Assembly: GCF_001020985.1 (NCBI RefSeq)
Contig: NZ_CP011542.1
Location: 2,728,001 to 2,792,000 of the forward strand
Direction: 5' to 3'
DNA length: 64,000 nucleotides
DNA from: Corynebacterium mustelae
Lineage (GTDB): Bacteria; Actinomycetota; Actinomycetes; Mycobacteriales; Mycobacteriaceae
The translations under genes were made by a program, and so were the position numbers. A model generated the notes under the pieces. It did not search any database and had not been told where the DNA came from. It worked only from the letters and a program-made list of their open reading frames with translations. Shown here in pieces: positions 28,950 to 37,739 of the stretch; position 1 is the stretch's first letter; every line of letters begins with the position of its first letter.

Positions 28950-30233
28950 TTATGCTTCGCTCCGCTCTTGCTTTTCGACGCTAAGCCCTTCGATACTTAT
29001 CGTTCCGGTTCGTTCGAGCTTGTTCCAGTTCTTTTCCGCTCCTCGAATTTCGAGAATGACCGCCCATCCTAACGCAAAACCCATGACGGTTGCATAGATC
29101 GGCCACAATGGAAATACCCAAAAATACCGAAGATCTTTCCACGCTTTGTTAAGAGCTATCGAATAAAGCAACACAATCAGTGCCAAGCTGAGTCCGATTA
29201 AGCTTATCCACCCGATGAAGTCGTGCGGGAGATCATCTGGCTGGACGACAAAAACCACCGGCAATCCGATTAAGACGATAATCTGGGCCAATGGAACCAC
29301 TATCATGCTGAGGGTGTTGAACAACAAGTAAATGCCGAAGGCGCCGTATCGGGGATTGCCAATCATGTCTTTATGGATCAACGTTGCTTGCAGCATGCCT
29401 CGCGCCCACCGCACACGTTGCCGCCATAAGCCGCGCAGTGTTGAGGGGGACTCCGCGTAAACGACGGCTCGGGGGGCGAATTTTACGGTGTAGCCAGCCC
29501 GGTGCATGCGCCACGTCAGTTCGAGATCTTCACCGAGGGTATCGGTGCGCAATGCCCCTGCTTTTTCCAATGCCTCGCGGCGAAACATTCCGATATTTCC
29601 GGACACTACCGGCAGGCAATCGATGACGGACAATGCACGCCGAATAAAGCCGGTCCCAACATGAGAGATCAATGACAGCAGTTTTGTTAACACCCGGTCT
29701 AGATTTACCGGGCGGTCGTCGCCGCTGACTGCCCCCACTTTGCGATTTTCAAACGGACGCAGCATTTCATTGATGGTGTCTTTGCCAAAGACACCATCTG
29801 AATCTACGTACATGATGAACCGACCATTAGAGTATGCCGTTCCGGTGTTTAGGGCTGCACCTTTGCCGGAATTTGGCTGGTCAACGAAGATAGTTTTTGG
29901 GTATGTTCGCGCTAATTCACGCATGGTGTCAGCCGTGCTATCCGTTGAACCATCATTGACCAAAATTAATTCGTAGTTTTCATAATTCGCAGCCACGATC
30001 GATTGCACGCAGCTTACCACCACCCGGTCTTCGTTATAGCCGGGAACGATAATGCTGACTAGAGGCTCCTCGCGCTTGGGCGTTTTTGCTTGTCGACGCC
30101 TCCTGCGCGCGGCTTGCAGCTCAAAAATAGCGGACAGGGGGATAAAGAGGATTTTTATCGCCCCAATCCAGAAAATAAACACACTCAATGCCGCAACGGT
30201 GGCGGTCACCAGTACCGACATCGACGCTGTCAC
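28950..30233 (-). CDS. membrane glycosyltransferase family 2, PgaC/IcaA-like polysaccharide synthase
   Basis: 427 residues. N-terminal membrane segment (VLVTATVAALSVFIFWIGAI), a cytoplasmic GT-A domain with VSIIVPGYNE, LILVNDGSTD, YVDSDG, GEDLELTW and QRVRW, then three C-terminal membrane helices. D, D, D, QxxRW is the processive synthase signature (PNAG, hyaluronan and cellulose synthases). GTG 30233 overlaps the ATP-grasp stop by GTGA, so the two are translationally coupled; an ATG at 30221 is the alternative. The polymer made is unknown; a beta-linked amino-sugar is the best guess, because the operon also encodes a PIG-L deacetylase. Confidence 0.9.
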   Translation of the reverse strand: MTASMSVLVTATVAALSVFIFWIGAIKILFIPLSAIFELQAARRRRRQAKTPKREEPLVSIIVPGYNEDRVVVSCVQSIVAANYENYELILVNDGSTDSTADTMRELARTYPKTIFVDQPNSGKGAALNTGTAYSNGRFIMYVDSDGVFGKDTINEMLRPFENRKVGAVSGDDRPVNLDRVLTKLLSLISHVGTGFIRRALSVIDCLPVVSGNIGMFRREALEKAGALRTDTLGEDLELTWRMHRAGYTVKFAPRAVVYAESPSTLRGLWRQRVRWARGMLQATLIHKDMIGNPRYGAFGIYLLFNTLSMIVVPLAQIIVLIGLPVVFVVQPDDLPHDFIGWISLIGLSLALIVLLYSIALNKAWKDLRYFWVFPLWPIYATVMGFALGWAVILEIRGAEKNWNKLERTGTISIEGLSVEKQERSEA

Positions 30234-31102
30234 TCCGTCGAAAAGCTAAGAACAGCTTCAAGAATCTCCGGTGCCAGTGAACTATTGGCACCAAACCGGG
30301 CGTTAACCTCCAACACCACCGGCCTGCCATCTACCATCCGCCGAATATCCAAGTCCACCGGGCCCTCCAACTTCAACGCACGGCATGCCCGCACCGCAAG
30401 CATCGCAACGTCCAATGCCTCAGAAGTATCAATCAACTGCACTAATGGTGCTTCAGTTCCACAAAAATCCTCACGCTTCTTGTGCACAACTGCGACTAAT
30501 TCCCCACCACCTTTGGCATCCATATGCACCATAGGAGCATATTCCTCACCCGGCGCGAAAGCCTGAATAATGTAAGAATCATCGTACGCAGCCAAATTAA
30601 AGGCCGCCGGTGAGCGGTGCACCTTGAACCCTCGACCTCCCCGAGCCACCCGCGGCTTAGTGATAATCACCTCACCGAGCTTGGCGAACACGTCCTCCGC
30701 ATCCTTGAAATCACTCGGCAGCCCAAACGGCGGCACTGAAACCCCCGATTCACGCAACGCCCGCATGGTAAAAAGCTTATCGAAGCACTTTTCCACCGCC
30801 TCCGGCGCGGAAATTACCACATGCGCATGAGCAAAAACCCCCACATTCGCAGCCTTAGCCACCATTAAAAGTTCATCCGCAACCGTCGGAATGAGAACAT
30901 CAACCTGGTATTGCTGAACCAATCGCGCTAAATGATTAATCATCTCCGGGTCATGCGCCGCAGGAACCAACTCAAACGCATCAACCTCAGCAACCGGAAC
31001 CTCCTGCATATCCACCCCAATGACGCTATGCCCGCTGGTAGCCAATTGCTTAACCAATGCCCGGCCAGCTGGGCCGCCAACGCCAGTAATCAAAATATTC
31101 AT
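30230..31102 (-). CDS. ATP-grasp ligase, carbamoyl-phosphate-synthase-like
   Basis: 290 residues. A Rossmann-like N-terminus (NILITGVGGPAGRALVKQL), then ATP-grasp: VEKCFDKLFTMRALRESGVSVPPFG, IITKPRVARGGRGFKV (ATP lysine and glycine loop), VDLDIRRMVDGRPVVLEVNARFGAN (Mg-binding Glu/Asn). Such enzymes join a carboxylate to an amine using ATP. Its place between a deacetylase and a glycosyltransferase suggests it activates or decorates a saccharide precursor, for example with an amino acid. That is inference. ATG 31102 follows the deacetylase stop by three bases. Confidence 0.85.
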   Translation of the reverse strand: MNILITGVGGPAGRALVKQLATSGHSVIGVDMQEVPVAEVDAFELVPAAHDPEMINHLARLVQQYQVDVLIPTVADELLMVAKAANVGVFAHAHVVISAPEAVEKCFDKLFTMRALRESGVSVPPFGLPSDFKDAEDVFAKLGEVIITKPRVARGGRGFKVHRSPAAFNLAAYDDSYIIQAFAPGEEYAPMVHMDAKGGGELVAVVHKKREDFCGTEAPLVQLIDTSEALDVAMLAVRACRALKLEGPVDLDIRRMVDGRPVVLEVNARFGANSSLAPEILEAVLSFSTE

Positions 31103-31105
31103 CTT

Positions 31106-32017
31106 TTACTTCAACCCCGCAATCGAATCCTTCAACCGTACAATTTCAAACCCTTCAGCTAATTCCACCTTTCCTTGCGCCCCTCGGAAATTAGCCATTC
31201 CCTTCAATCGATCACAACGCAAATAACGCTTGCCAGCCTGATCCCGGTGATCCTCAACCGCCTTGACCTTAACATTCATGTAATCCGTAATATCAATGAA
31301 AACTGCTGGGTTAAATTCCGCAGTCACCGACGGCGATTCAAAACACAAAATCGATGGATGCTTCCGGGCGGCACGCAACACTGCGTAATGCACCGCCTGA
31401 TGATCCTGGTGTTGATCGTGTATCGAATGGGTGAAAATCACTTCAGGATTAATCTCATTGATCTTGGCCTCCACAATCTCGACCATCTCCATGTTGTGAT
31501 CCTCCAACCGGGTATCTGTCAAAGAATACACATCAATGTGAGCGATCCCCATAGTCCGGGCACCATTGCGTGCCTCATCTGGGCGAACCCCCCGATTTCC
31601 ACCTTCACGACCATCACTCATCACAATCGCATGAATCTCATGTCCTTCATCGCTCAACCGCGCCAAGGTGCCACCACAAGCGATCTCCAAATCGTCTGGG
31701 TGTGCGCCCACCGCCAGCACCACTTTCGGGTGCGTAGCACGCTGCGGTGCCGCGATTCGATTGCGCAACAGCACAACCAACAAACAGCAGCAACCGCCAA
31801 TAATCATTGTCAATGGAATAGTAACCGACCAGGCCGCTTCCCCATTCATAATGAGGATCCCCAAAGCGATAAGAACAAGAGCCAATACCGCTATGAACGC
31901 ACCGCGGATCTGCGCCCCCGCAGCAAACCGCTTGAAGAACACCGCGCGACCATTAGGCGAAAGCGCATACCCAATAAGCGCCACCACCAACAGCATTAAA
32001 ACAATATAGAGGGCCAT
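31106..32017 (-). CDS. membrane-anchored PIG-L family deacetylase
   Basis: 303 residues. Three hydrophobic segments occupy residues 1-100 (start ALYIVLMLLVVALIGYAL; then IAVLALVLIALGILIMNG and a further helix). The catalytic domain has AVGAHPDDLEIACGGTLARL, VMSDGREGGNRG, RLEDHN, and THSIHDQHQDHQAVH, giving the zinc His-Asp-Asp and His motifs of LmbE/PIG-L N-acetylglucosamine deacetylases. First gene of the operon; AAAAGG nine bases before ATG 32017. The active site is probably cytosolic, which would fit deacetylation of a precursor rather than of the exported polymer. Confidence 0.9.
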   Translation of the reverse strand: MALYIVLMLLVVALIGYALSPNGRAVFFKRFAAGAQIRGAFIAVLALVLIALGILIMNGEAAWSVTIPLTMIIGGCCCLLVVLLRNRIAAPQRATHPKVVLAVGAHPDDLEIACGGTLARLSDEGHEIHAIVMSDGREGGNRGVRPDEARNGARTMGIAHIDVYSLTDTRLEDHNMEMVEIVEAKINEINPEVIFTHSIHDQHQDHQAVHYAVLRAARKHPSILCFESPSVTAEFNPAVFIDITDYMNVKVKAVEDHRDQAGKRYLRCDRLKGMANFRGAQGKVELAEGFEIVRLKDSIAGLK

Positions 32018-32274
32018 GACCAGCCTTTTCTTAGCGTCAGATTAATAAAGATCATTACTTTCAATTTTGCGCAATAGATTTAGCTGTCCACTGTTTTCAA
32101 ATAGAAAAATAACGATACAGTCACTAACAATATCCAACCTGACTCAATCGCGGGTAAATACATCATGAAAAAATTTTCATTTTTCTCATAGGGTTTCACA
32201 ATTGCTGGTCACGTTCCCCCATTGGGGAAATTCGAAGCGTGCAAACCAAACGCAACAACACCCCCAAATGTGCT
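32018..32274. other. upstream region of the polysaccharide-like operon
   Basis: AT-rich (for example AATAGAAAAATAACGATACAG and a TTTTCATTTTTCTCATA run) and without a gene. It must hold the promoter of the PIG-L operon. A TTCCCCC-ATT-GGGGAA hairpin-like site lies at 32214-32229. Confidence 0.4.
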
Positions 32275-32311
32275 AACAAAATAAGGCACCTTCCCAATGG
32301 GGAGGTGCCTT
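32275..32311 (-). terminator. terminator downstream of tRNA-Leu
   Basis: AAGGCACCT pairs with AGGTGCCTT around a loop that contains TCCCAATGGGG. On the minus strand the stem is followed by ATTTTGTT. Confidence 0.75.
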
Positions 32312-32324
32312 ACCTATTCACAAG

Positions 32325-32407
32325 TGCGCCCGGGGAGACTTGAACTCCCACGTCACTAAGACACTGGAACCTAAATCCAGCGCGTCTGCCAATTTCGCCA
32401 CGGGCGC
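32325..32407 (-). tRNA. tRNA-Leu (anticodon UAG)
   Basis: Read on the minus strand: acceptor GCGCCCG pairs with CGGGCGC, discriminator A, D-arm with AATTGGCAGACGCG, anticodon stem CTGGA/TCCAG around loop TTTAGGT (anticodon TAG), a long class II variable arm (GTGTCTTAGTGACGTGGG region), and a T-arm with GTTCAAGT. The long variable arm and A discriminator mark tRNA-Leu. CCA is not encoded. Confidence 0.95.
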
Positions 32408-32491
32408 TTGCTCTATGCATTCTACAACTAAACCCCCTATCGAACACAAATCAGCAAGCTCAATTTGCCCAACACGGTATCCTTAAACGTT

Positions 32492-32890
32492 GTGAGTACC
32501 AACGAAGAAACCCCCCGCCCAATTAAGAAACTCAAAGTCAAAGCGTGGCACATCTTCTTCCTTGCCATACTCATAGCCTGCACACTCGGCCTCGCATGGT
32601 GGCAATGGACCCGATTCCAATCCGGAAGCGGAACCTTCCAAAACCTAGGATATGCCCTCCAATGGCCGTTCTTCGGGCTCTTCTTCGTTTACGCCTACAA
32701 AAAATTCATGGCTTATGAAAACGAAAAACGAGCATTCGAGGCGGAACAGGCCGATGAATCGGAACAGTTCACAATCCACAATGCCCCTAGCAATTTGATC
32801 GACGAGGAATTCCTACCCCAGAGGAAACAACTCACAATCGAAGAATACAACCAACAAAATCAACCCCGTCGAGGTACATCCCATTCCTAA
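32492..32890 (+). CDS. LprD-like membrane protein
   Basis: 132 residues from GTG 32492. One hydrophobic segment (IFFLAILIACTLGLAWWQW; LIAC could be a lipobox) and a second (YALQWPFFGLFFVYAY), joined by TRFQSGSGTFQNLG, then a charged tail. The W-Q-W-T-R-F...GTFQNLGYALQWP pattern and position beside DUF3817 match mycobacterial LprD (Rv1343c) as I remember it. There is no Shine-Dalgarno, and TATCCT lies about nine bases before the GTG, which suggests a leaderless transcript. Confidence 0.75.
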   Translation: MSTNEETPRPIKKLKVKAWHIFFLAILIACTLGLAWWQWTRFQSGSGTFQNLGYALQWPFFGLFFVYAYKKFMAYENEKRAFEAEQADESEQFTIHNAPSNLIDEEFLPQRKQLTIEEYNQQNQPRRGTSHS

Positions 32891-32901
32891 GGAGACCCCC
32901 A

Positions 32902-33249
32902 ATGACAATCCACCCAGAGCGCAAAAAACGAGTAAAAACCGCACTTACCTTTTTCTCGATCTCAGCATGGGTTACAGGCATATGGCTGCTTTTACTCACT
33001 GCCCGAATGATCGCCGAATACCTATTGGGGATTTCAGTTCCCCAATGGATGCACTACGTTGGGCAAGTCCACGGACTGTTCTACATCATCTACCTCATCG
33101 CCACCCTAAACCTCGGAACCAAAGCCCTGTGGCCGCCACTACGCTGGCTAGTCACCGCACTTGCAGGATGCATCCCCTTCCTGTCTTTCTTCGTCGAAAA
33201 ATGGCGGCGTGATGAGGTCACCGAAAAATTCCAACTCAACACCCCTTAA
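32902..33249 (+). CDS. DUF3817 membrane protein
   Basis: 115 residues, ATG 32902 after AAGGAG. Three hydrophobic segments and the family motif HYVGQVHGLFYIIYLIATLNLG, then FVEKWRRDEV at the C-terminus. Ortholog type of mycobacterial Rv1342c by motif and context. Function unknown. In one transcript with the LprD-like gene (11-base gap). Confidence 0.88.
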   Translation: MTIHPERKKRVKTALTFFSISAWVTGIWLLLLTARMIAEYLLGISVPQWMHYVGQVHGLFYIIYLIATLNLGTKALWPPLRWLVTALAGCIPFLSFFVEKWRRDEVTEKFQLNTP

Positions 33250-33280
33250 TTATTGGGGAAATGTACTTCCCCAATAATTA
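33247..33280 (+). terminator. hairpin after DUF3817, made of two inverted CCCCAAT words
   Basis: TAATTATTGGGGAA and TTCCCCAATAATTA form a 14-pair perfect stem around ATGTAC, overlapping the stop codon region. No long T-run follows, so it is either a weak terminator or a protein-binding palindrome. Confidence 0.55.
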
Positions 33281-33380
33281 GACTCAGAAAACACCCCAAT
33301 CGGTTCCCAAATGTGAGATATCCCCTTTGACAGGGAAAATACCTTGCCACCTGGGCGTCGAAAAGCATAGGCTGCAGATT

Positions 33381-34550
33381 ATGACCGCCACCCCGCTTCT
33401 CGACGCCTACGCCGCAGCCACCCGCGCCAGCGCAGGCATCCTTGCGGAAATCAAACGAACAAAACCCAAACCAGAACACCTTGCACATCAACTCGGAATT
33501 ACGCACAACACAGCGACCCAGCTTCTACGCAACGCCACCTACTTTTCCGCCGAACAACTAACGGACATGGCGCGCGCCCAACTTACCATGGACACCATCA
33601 CCACAATTGGGCGATTTTGCCGAAAATTATCCAATCTCGACATCAACCCAGACGAGTTCTTTCAACAATCAGTTAACCATGCGACCACCGCATCACTGAC
33701 GGAATTGGCCGAACACCTAGCCACCATCGTCGCAAAGCACAATAGCGCTAAAGCCAACAGGCCCCGCGCCGACTGGGCGCGCTTCAGCCACAGCACCGAC
33801 TGCGACGGCAAAGCCTACCTTAACATCAAAGCCCCAGCCGCCGACCTAGCACGCATCCGCAGCCTTATCGACGACGAAGCGAAACAAACCTTTCACCAAG
33901 GCCACGCCAGCAGCATAGCCGAAGCATACGCGCACATCATTACCAAGCGAATCATCGCACACAGCCAACCCATCACCGACCCCGAACCCAATCCACACAA
34001 CTTTAAATACCGGCCGTTCGTCACAATCTGCCACCCCTGGCAACTCACCAACCACAACGGAAAATACGCCACCACCGACGGCAGCATAATCAACCCCAGC
34101 GAATTCGCCAATGCCATGCTCGAACCACTCGGCTGGGCAACCGTAGCCTACAAAACCCCAAACAACCAGCTCGAATTCACCCCACCCATCGAAATTCGCG
34201 CACGGCAAGCAACCGACGCACAACGGCTAATCCTCAGCAACGCCCACCCCATTTGCGCACACCCCGACTGTCGAATCCCCGCCCGATACTGCCAAATCCA
34301 CCACATCAAAGCCTATGCAGCAGGCGGAGAAACCGACCTACCAAACCTTGTACCCCTGTGCCTTCGACACAACAAAGAAAACGACGACAACCCCACCAAA
34401 CCCAAAAACGGACGAATAGAAAAAGACCCCACAACCGGACGAATAGGGCACCGACGAAAACCAACAGAACCACTAAGGCACAACCGGGCACCCATCGTCC
34501 AATACGGAGCCTTCGAACAAGCCATGCGCTACTTCGATACCAACCCCTAA
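33381..34550 (+). CDS. HNH endonuclease (13E12/DUF222-type)
   Basis: 389 residues from ATG 33381. The N-terminal two thirds are helical and alanine-rich (DUF222-like, as in the 13E12 repeat family). The C-terminal nuclease motif is HPICAHPDCRIPARYCQIHHIKAY, then NLVPLCLRHNKEND: a two-cysteine zinc site, a catalytic histidine pair and a final HN. Such genes occur in many copies in actinobacteria and are often mobile-element associated. There is no clear ribosome site. An inverted pair of the GCTTNTCGACG word brackets the start (33356 and 33395). Cellular role unknown. Confidence 0.8.
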   Translation: MTATPLLDAYAAATRASAGILAEIKRTKPKPEHLAHQLGITHNTATQLLRNATYFSAEQLTDMARAQLTMDTITTIGRFCRKLSNLDINPDEFFQQSVNHATTASLTELAEHLATIVAKHNSAKANRPRADWARFSHSTDCDGKAYLNIKAPAADLARIRSLIDDEAKQTFHQGHASSIAEAYAHIITKRIIAHSQPITDPEPNPHNFKYRPFVTICHPWQLTNHNGKYATTDGSIINPSEFANAMLEPLGWATVAYKTPNNQLEFTPPIEIRARQATDAQRLILSNAHPICAHPDCRIPARYCQIHHIKAYAAGGETDLPNLVPLCLRHNKENDDNPTKPKNGRIEKDPTTGRIGHRRKPTEPLRHNRAPIVQYGAFEQAMRYFDTNP

Positions 34551-34560
34551 CAAGAACCAC

Positions 34561-34596
34561 CCTTTAGGCCGAGAATATACTCCCTCGGCCTAAAGG
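34561..34596. terminator. convergent hairpin between HNH gene and rdgB
   Basis: CCTTTAGGCCGAG and CTCGGCCTAAAGG form a 13-pair perfect stem that overlaps the rdgB stop codon. T-runs are short on both sides, so its strength is uncertain, but the position suits a bidirectional terminator. Confidence 0.65.
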
Positions 34597-35204
34597 TGCT
34601 GCCCAATGATCGGTGCTAATTGGAGCAACGCTTTACGACGATGGCTCACAGCATTCTTCTCATTGGGAGAAAGCTGCGCGCTACTACGCATGCCACCATT
34701 TTCAATCTCCTCATTGGGAACAAATATCGGATCATAACCAAAACCATTCTCGCCTTGAGGCTGCCGTAACAGCCGACCATCCCAACGACCTTCAGCGATG
34801 TACTCCTCCCCATTGGGGAAAACCAACGCACACACACTAACGAATGCTGCTTGGCGGCGGTCATCAGGAACATGCGCCATCTGTTCCAACAACAGCGAGT
34901 TGTTCGCGGCGTCGTCCCCATGGCTCCCTGCCCAACGCGCCGATAAAACTCCTGGACAACCGTTTAATTCTTCAACAGCAAGTCCGGAATCGTCGGCTAA
35001 AGTTATCATTCCAGTATTGGAGACACCTGCGCGAGCCTTGATGAGCGCGTTATCAACAAACGTACGTCCATCTTCGAGTGGTTCAGGGTATGTGGGGGCG
35101 TCGCGAAGTAAAATGACCCGAACGTCAGATAAATCAAACTCAGCCAATATCACTTCCAATTCACGAGCCTTTTTCTCATTATTGGAAGCAAGAAGAATCT
35201 CCAT
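34590..35204 (-). CDS. rdgB: dITP/XTP pyrophosphatase (RdgB/HAM1)
   Basis: Hydrolyses non-canonical purine triphosphates to keep them out of DNA and RNA. Start at ATG 35204, which overlaps the rph stop as TAATG; longer starts lie inside rph. 204 residues. Seen: LLASNNEKKARELEVIL (family TGN..K..E), ITLADDSGLAVEELNGCPGVLSARWAG (catalytic ADDSGL...PGV.SAR.AG), GRLLRQPQGENGFGYDPIFVP and the C-terminal SHRRKAL. Confidence 0.96.
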   Translation of the reverse strand: MEILLASNNEKKARELEVILAEFDLSDVRVILLRDAPTYPEPLEDGRTFVDNALIKARAGVSNTGMITLADDSGLAVEELNGCPGVLSARWAGSHGDDAANNSLLLEQMAHVPDDRRQAAFVSVCALVFPNGEEYIAEGRWDGRLLRQPQGENGFGYDPIFVPNEEIENGGMRSSAQLSPNEKNAVSHRRKALLQLAPIIGQHL

Positions 35205-35932
35205 TATTTCCCCAATGCTGTCAGTTGGGCTTGAATTAGTTCTTGACAACCTTTTTCAGCGAAATCCAGCATGTCGTTGAGTTGCTGCCTGCTGAAGGTA
35301 TTGTGTTCACCAGTGCCTTGGATCTCTACGAACTTTCCATCTGCAGTCATGATTACATTCATATCGACTTCAGCTCGCGAATCTTCTTCATAAGGCAGGT
35401 CTAGGCAGGTGTGCCCGTCAAGAATCCCCACCGACACTGCCGCTACAGGAGGAAGAAGCGGTTCTCCAGGCACCACTCCTTGTTTTTTCAAGAAAGCAAT
35501 TGCATCAGCCAAAGCCACATAGGCTCCTGTTATCGAGGCTGTTCGGGTCCCGCCATCAGCTTGCAACACATCACAGTCAATTTGAATCGTATTTTCCCCC
35601 AATGCGGTTAGATCGATGGCTGCACGTAGGCTACGGCCAATTAGCCGGGAAATTTCATGAGTGCGTCCTTTAACTTTTCCTTTGAATGATTCCCGTGGCA
35701 TCCGTTCGTGTGTGGCAGCTGGGAGCATTGAGTATTCCGCCGTCAACCATCCTTCGCCTGAGTCTTTTTTGAATCGGGGGACGCCGGTTTCGACACTTGC
35801 GGTGCACATCACTCTCGTATTTCCGTATTCGATAAGCACTGAGCCAGCTGGGTTGGTAGTAAAGCCCCGAGTGATCCGTATTGGGCGAAGTTGATTGGGG
35901 TCGCGGCCGTCTGCACGTGTGAAAACTGTCAT
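35204..35932 (-). CDS. rph: ribonuclease PH
   Basis: Phosphorolytic 3'-exoribonuclease that trims tRNA precursors. 242 residues; ATG 35932. Seen: [15 protein letters not shown] at the start, [32 protein letters not shown] (phosphate-binding Arg), [26 protein letters not shown] and [19 protein letters not shown]. Coupled to rdgB, as in mycobacteria (Rv1340-Rv1341). Confidence 0.97.
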   Translation of the reverse strand: MTVFTRADGRDPNQLRPIRITRGFTTNPAGSVLIEYGNTRVMCTASVETGVPRFKKDSGEGWLTAEYSMLPAATHERMPRESFKGKVKGRTHEISRLIGRSLRAAIDLTALGENTIQIDCDVLQADGGTRTASITGAYVALADAIAFLKKQGVVPGEPLLPPVAAVSVGILDGHTCLDLPYEEDSRAEVDMNVIMTADGKFVEIQGTGEHNTFSRQQLNDMLDFAEKGCQELIQAQLTALGK

Positions 35933-35971
35933 GGTTGTTTACCTTAGTGCTTGTCGACGTTTCCCCAATAC

Positions 35972-36739
35972 TCAGATCATCAATTTCAACCCCGAATACG
36001 CAACCTCAATGGGACCATCGTAGTGTTGTGCTGCTGATTCCTTCGCAGCTTGTGCGTCTACCCATGGTGGTATGTGTACGAGCACAAGTTTTTTCGCGCG
36101 GGCCTTGGTTGCGATAATTCCGGCTTCGCCGCCGCTCATGTGCATGTCGGCGGCTTTATTAGCACTGGTGTCTCCCCAAGTGGCTTCGCATAAGAAAATG
36201 TCTGCTTCATTCGCACATTCAATTAGTTCTTCGGTGTACGCGGTGTCCCCGGAGTAGGCGATGGTCTTTCCTGTTGAGTTTTCGACGATCCGTAGTGAAT
36301 ACGACTCGATGGGGTGAATTGCGGGGTATGGGGTTATGGTGACTGTGTCGAATAATTGGGGAATATGTTTTTCCCAATAGGTGAAGGCGAAAGTATCTGA
36401 CATATCGTCTATTTCCCCTGGTATGTCTGCGCTTAGCCTCCCGAGGTGATCTGGTGTTGCGATTGGGCCCGCGCATAGGTTTCGAGCTGGTGCCGGTTGG
36501 GTTGGGTGGTATCGTCGCCAGACGAGTAGGGAGGGGAAGTCTAGGCAGTGGTCGGGGTGGAGGTGTGAGAATATTACGTGGGCGTCGTTGGGGTCGTGGT
36601 ATTGTTGAAGTTTTGCTAAAACGCCTGGCCCCATGTCCATGATGATGCTTGGCCCGTGGTTGGGCTGTATGAGGTAGCCAGATGCTGGGTTGTGTGGCGC
36701 TGCTACGCTGCCGGAGCTTCCTAATACAATCACCTTCAT
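35972..36739 (-). CDS. MBL-fold hydrolase, Rv1339-like (possible cAMP phosphodiesterase)
   Basis: 255 residues with the metallo-beta-lactamase/RNase Z-like layout: VIVLGSSGS, MDMGPG, FSHLHPDHCLD (metal motif), AIHPIESYSLRI, IAYSGDTAYTEEL, EATWGD and the final LVLVHIPPW. Order murI - this gene - rph matches mycobacterial Rv1338-Rv1339-Rv1340. Rv1339 has been described as an atypical cAMP phosphodiesterase; that function here is inference by gene order and motif. Confidence 0.88.
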   Translation of the reverse strand: MKVIVLGSSGSVAAPHNPASGYLIQPNHGPSIIMDMGPGVLAKLQQYHDPNDAHVIFSHLHPDHCLDFPSLLVWRRYHPTQPAPARNLCAGPIATPDHLGRLSADIPGEIDDMSDTFAFTYWEKHIPQLFDTVTITPYPAIHPIESYSLRIVENSTGKTIAYSGDTAYTEELIECANEADIFLCEATWGDTSANKAADMHMSGGEAGIIATKARAKKLVLVHIPPWVDAQAAKESAAQHYDGPIEVAYSGLKLMI

Positions 36740-36789
36740 GGTCTTACTTTCCCATGTTTTCCCCCAATAGGGAATTTTTTTGGTAGGGA

Positions 36790-37608
36790 TTACATAGGGT
36801 TTAGCTTTTCGACGTGCGTCACATGCGGCCCCAAGAACCTTGTTGCAAGCTGTGCGAAGGTGCGGGGGTCGCCTGTGGATTCGAAGGTTTTGATTGGGGT
36901 TATGGTGTCGTCGGCAAGTAGATTGTGGTTGGTTAGTTCTTTGAGTACATCTTTGGCGGTTTCTTCAGCTGAGGAGACTAATGTTACGTGGTCACCAATT
37001 GCGAGTTGGATGACGCCGGAGAGCAATGGGTAGTGGGTGCACCCCAATACTAGGGTGTCTACGCCTTCGGCTTGTAGTGGTTCCACGTAGCTTTGGGCGA
37101 CCCCGAGGATTTGTCGACCGGAGGTTATTCCGCGTTCGACGAAGTCAACAAAGCGTGGGCAGGCTTGGGCGTAGGCGGTGACATTGGGGTTGATTGCGAA
37201 CAGGTCTTGATATGCGCCTGATTTGACGGTTCCTTCGGTTCCGATGACTCCTATTTTTCCGTTGCGCGTTGTTGCGATTGCGCGTCTGACGGCGGGTTGG
37301 ATTACTTCGATGACGGGTACGTCGTATCGTTCGCGTGCGTCGCGGAGGCAGGCGGAGGTGGCGGTGTTGCAGGCTATGACGATCATTTTGCAGCCGCGTT
37401 CGACGAGTTGATCAGCGATGTTGAGTGCGTGGGTGCGAACCTCGGCAATTGGTAGTGGTCCGTAGGGGCCGTTTGCAGTGTCCCCAATGTAGGTGATGGA
37501 CTCATTGGGGAGTTGGTCCATGATGGTTCGTGCAACGGTGAGGCCTCCGACCCCGGAGTCGAAGATTCCGATGGGGGCGTTGTGGGGGGATTGTGCTGAG
37601 GTTGTCAT
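36790..37608 (-). CDS. murI: glutamate racemase
   Basis: Makes D-glutamate for peptidoglycan. 272 residues from ATG 37608. Seen: [40 protein letters not shown] (first catalytic Cys), and [14 protein letters not shown] (second catalytic Cys). All the typical residues are present. Confidence 0.97.
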   Translation of the reverse strand: MTTSAQSPHNAPIGIFDSGVGGLTVARTIMDQLPNESITYIGDTANGPYGPLPIAEVRTHALNIADQLVERGCKMIVIACNTATSACLRDARERYDVPVIEVIQPAVRRAIATTRNGKIGVIGTEGTVKSGAYQDLFAINPNVTAYAQACPRFVDFVERGITSGRQILGVAQSYVEPLQAEGVDTLVLGCTHYPLLSGVIQLAIGDHVTLVSSAEETAKDVLKELTNHNLLADDTITPIKTFESTGDPRTFAQLATRFLGPHVTHVEKLNPM

Positions 37609-37739
37609 GTTCCCCAATGGTAGTGTTTTGTCCCCTTATTGGAGAATTAGTGGTTGTAACGTTTTGTTTGCTATGGACTATTTTTCTATATGTATTAGTC
37701 TTGATGGGTCTAGGTTTCCCCAATGAGAGGTCGGTTGTA

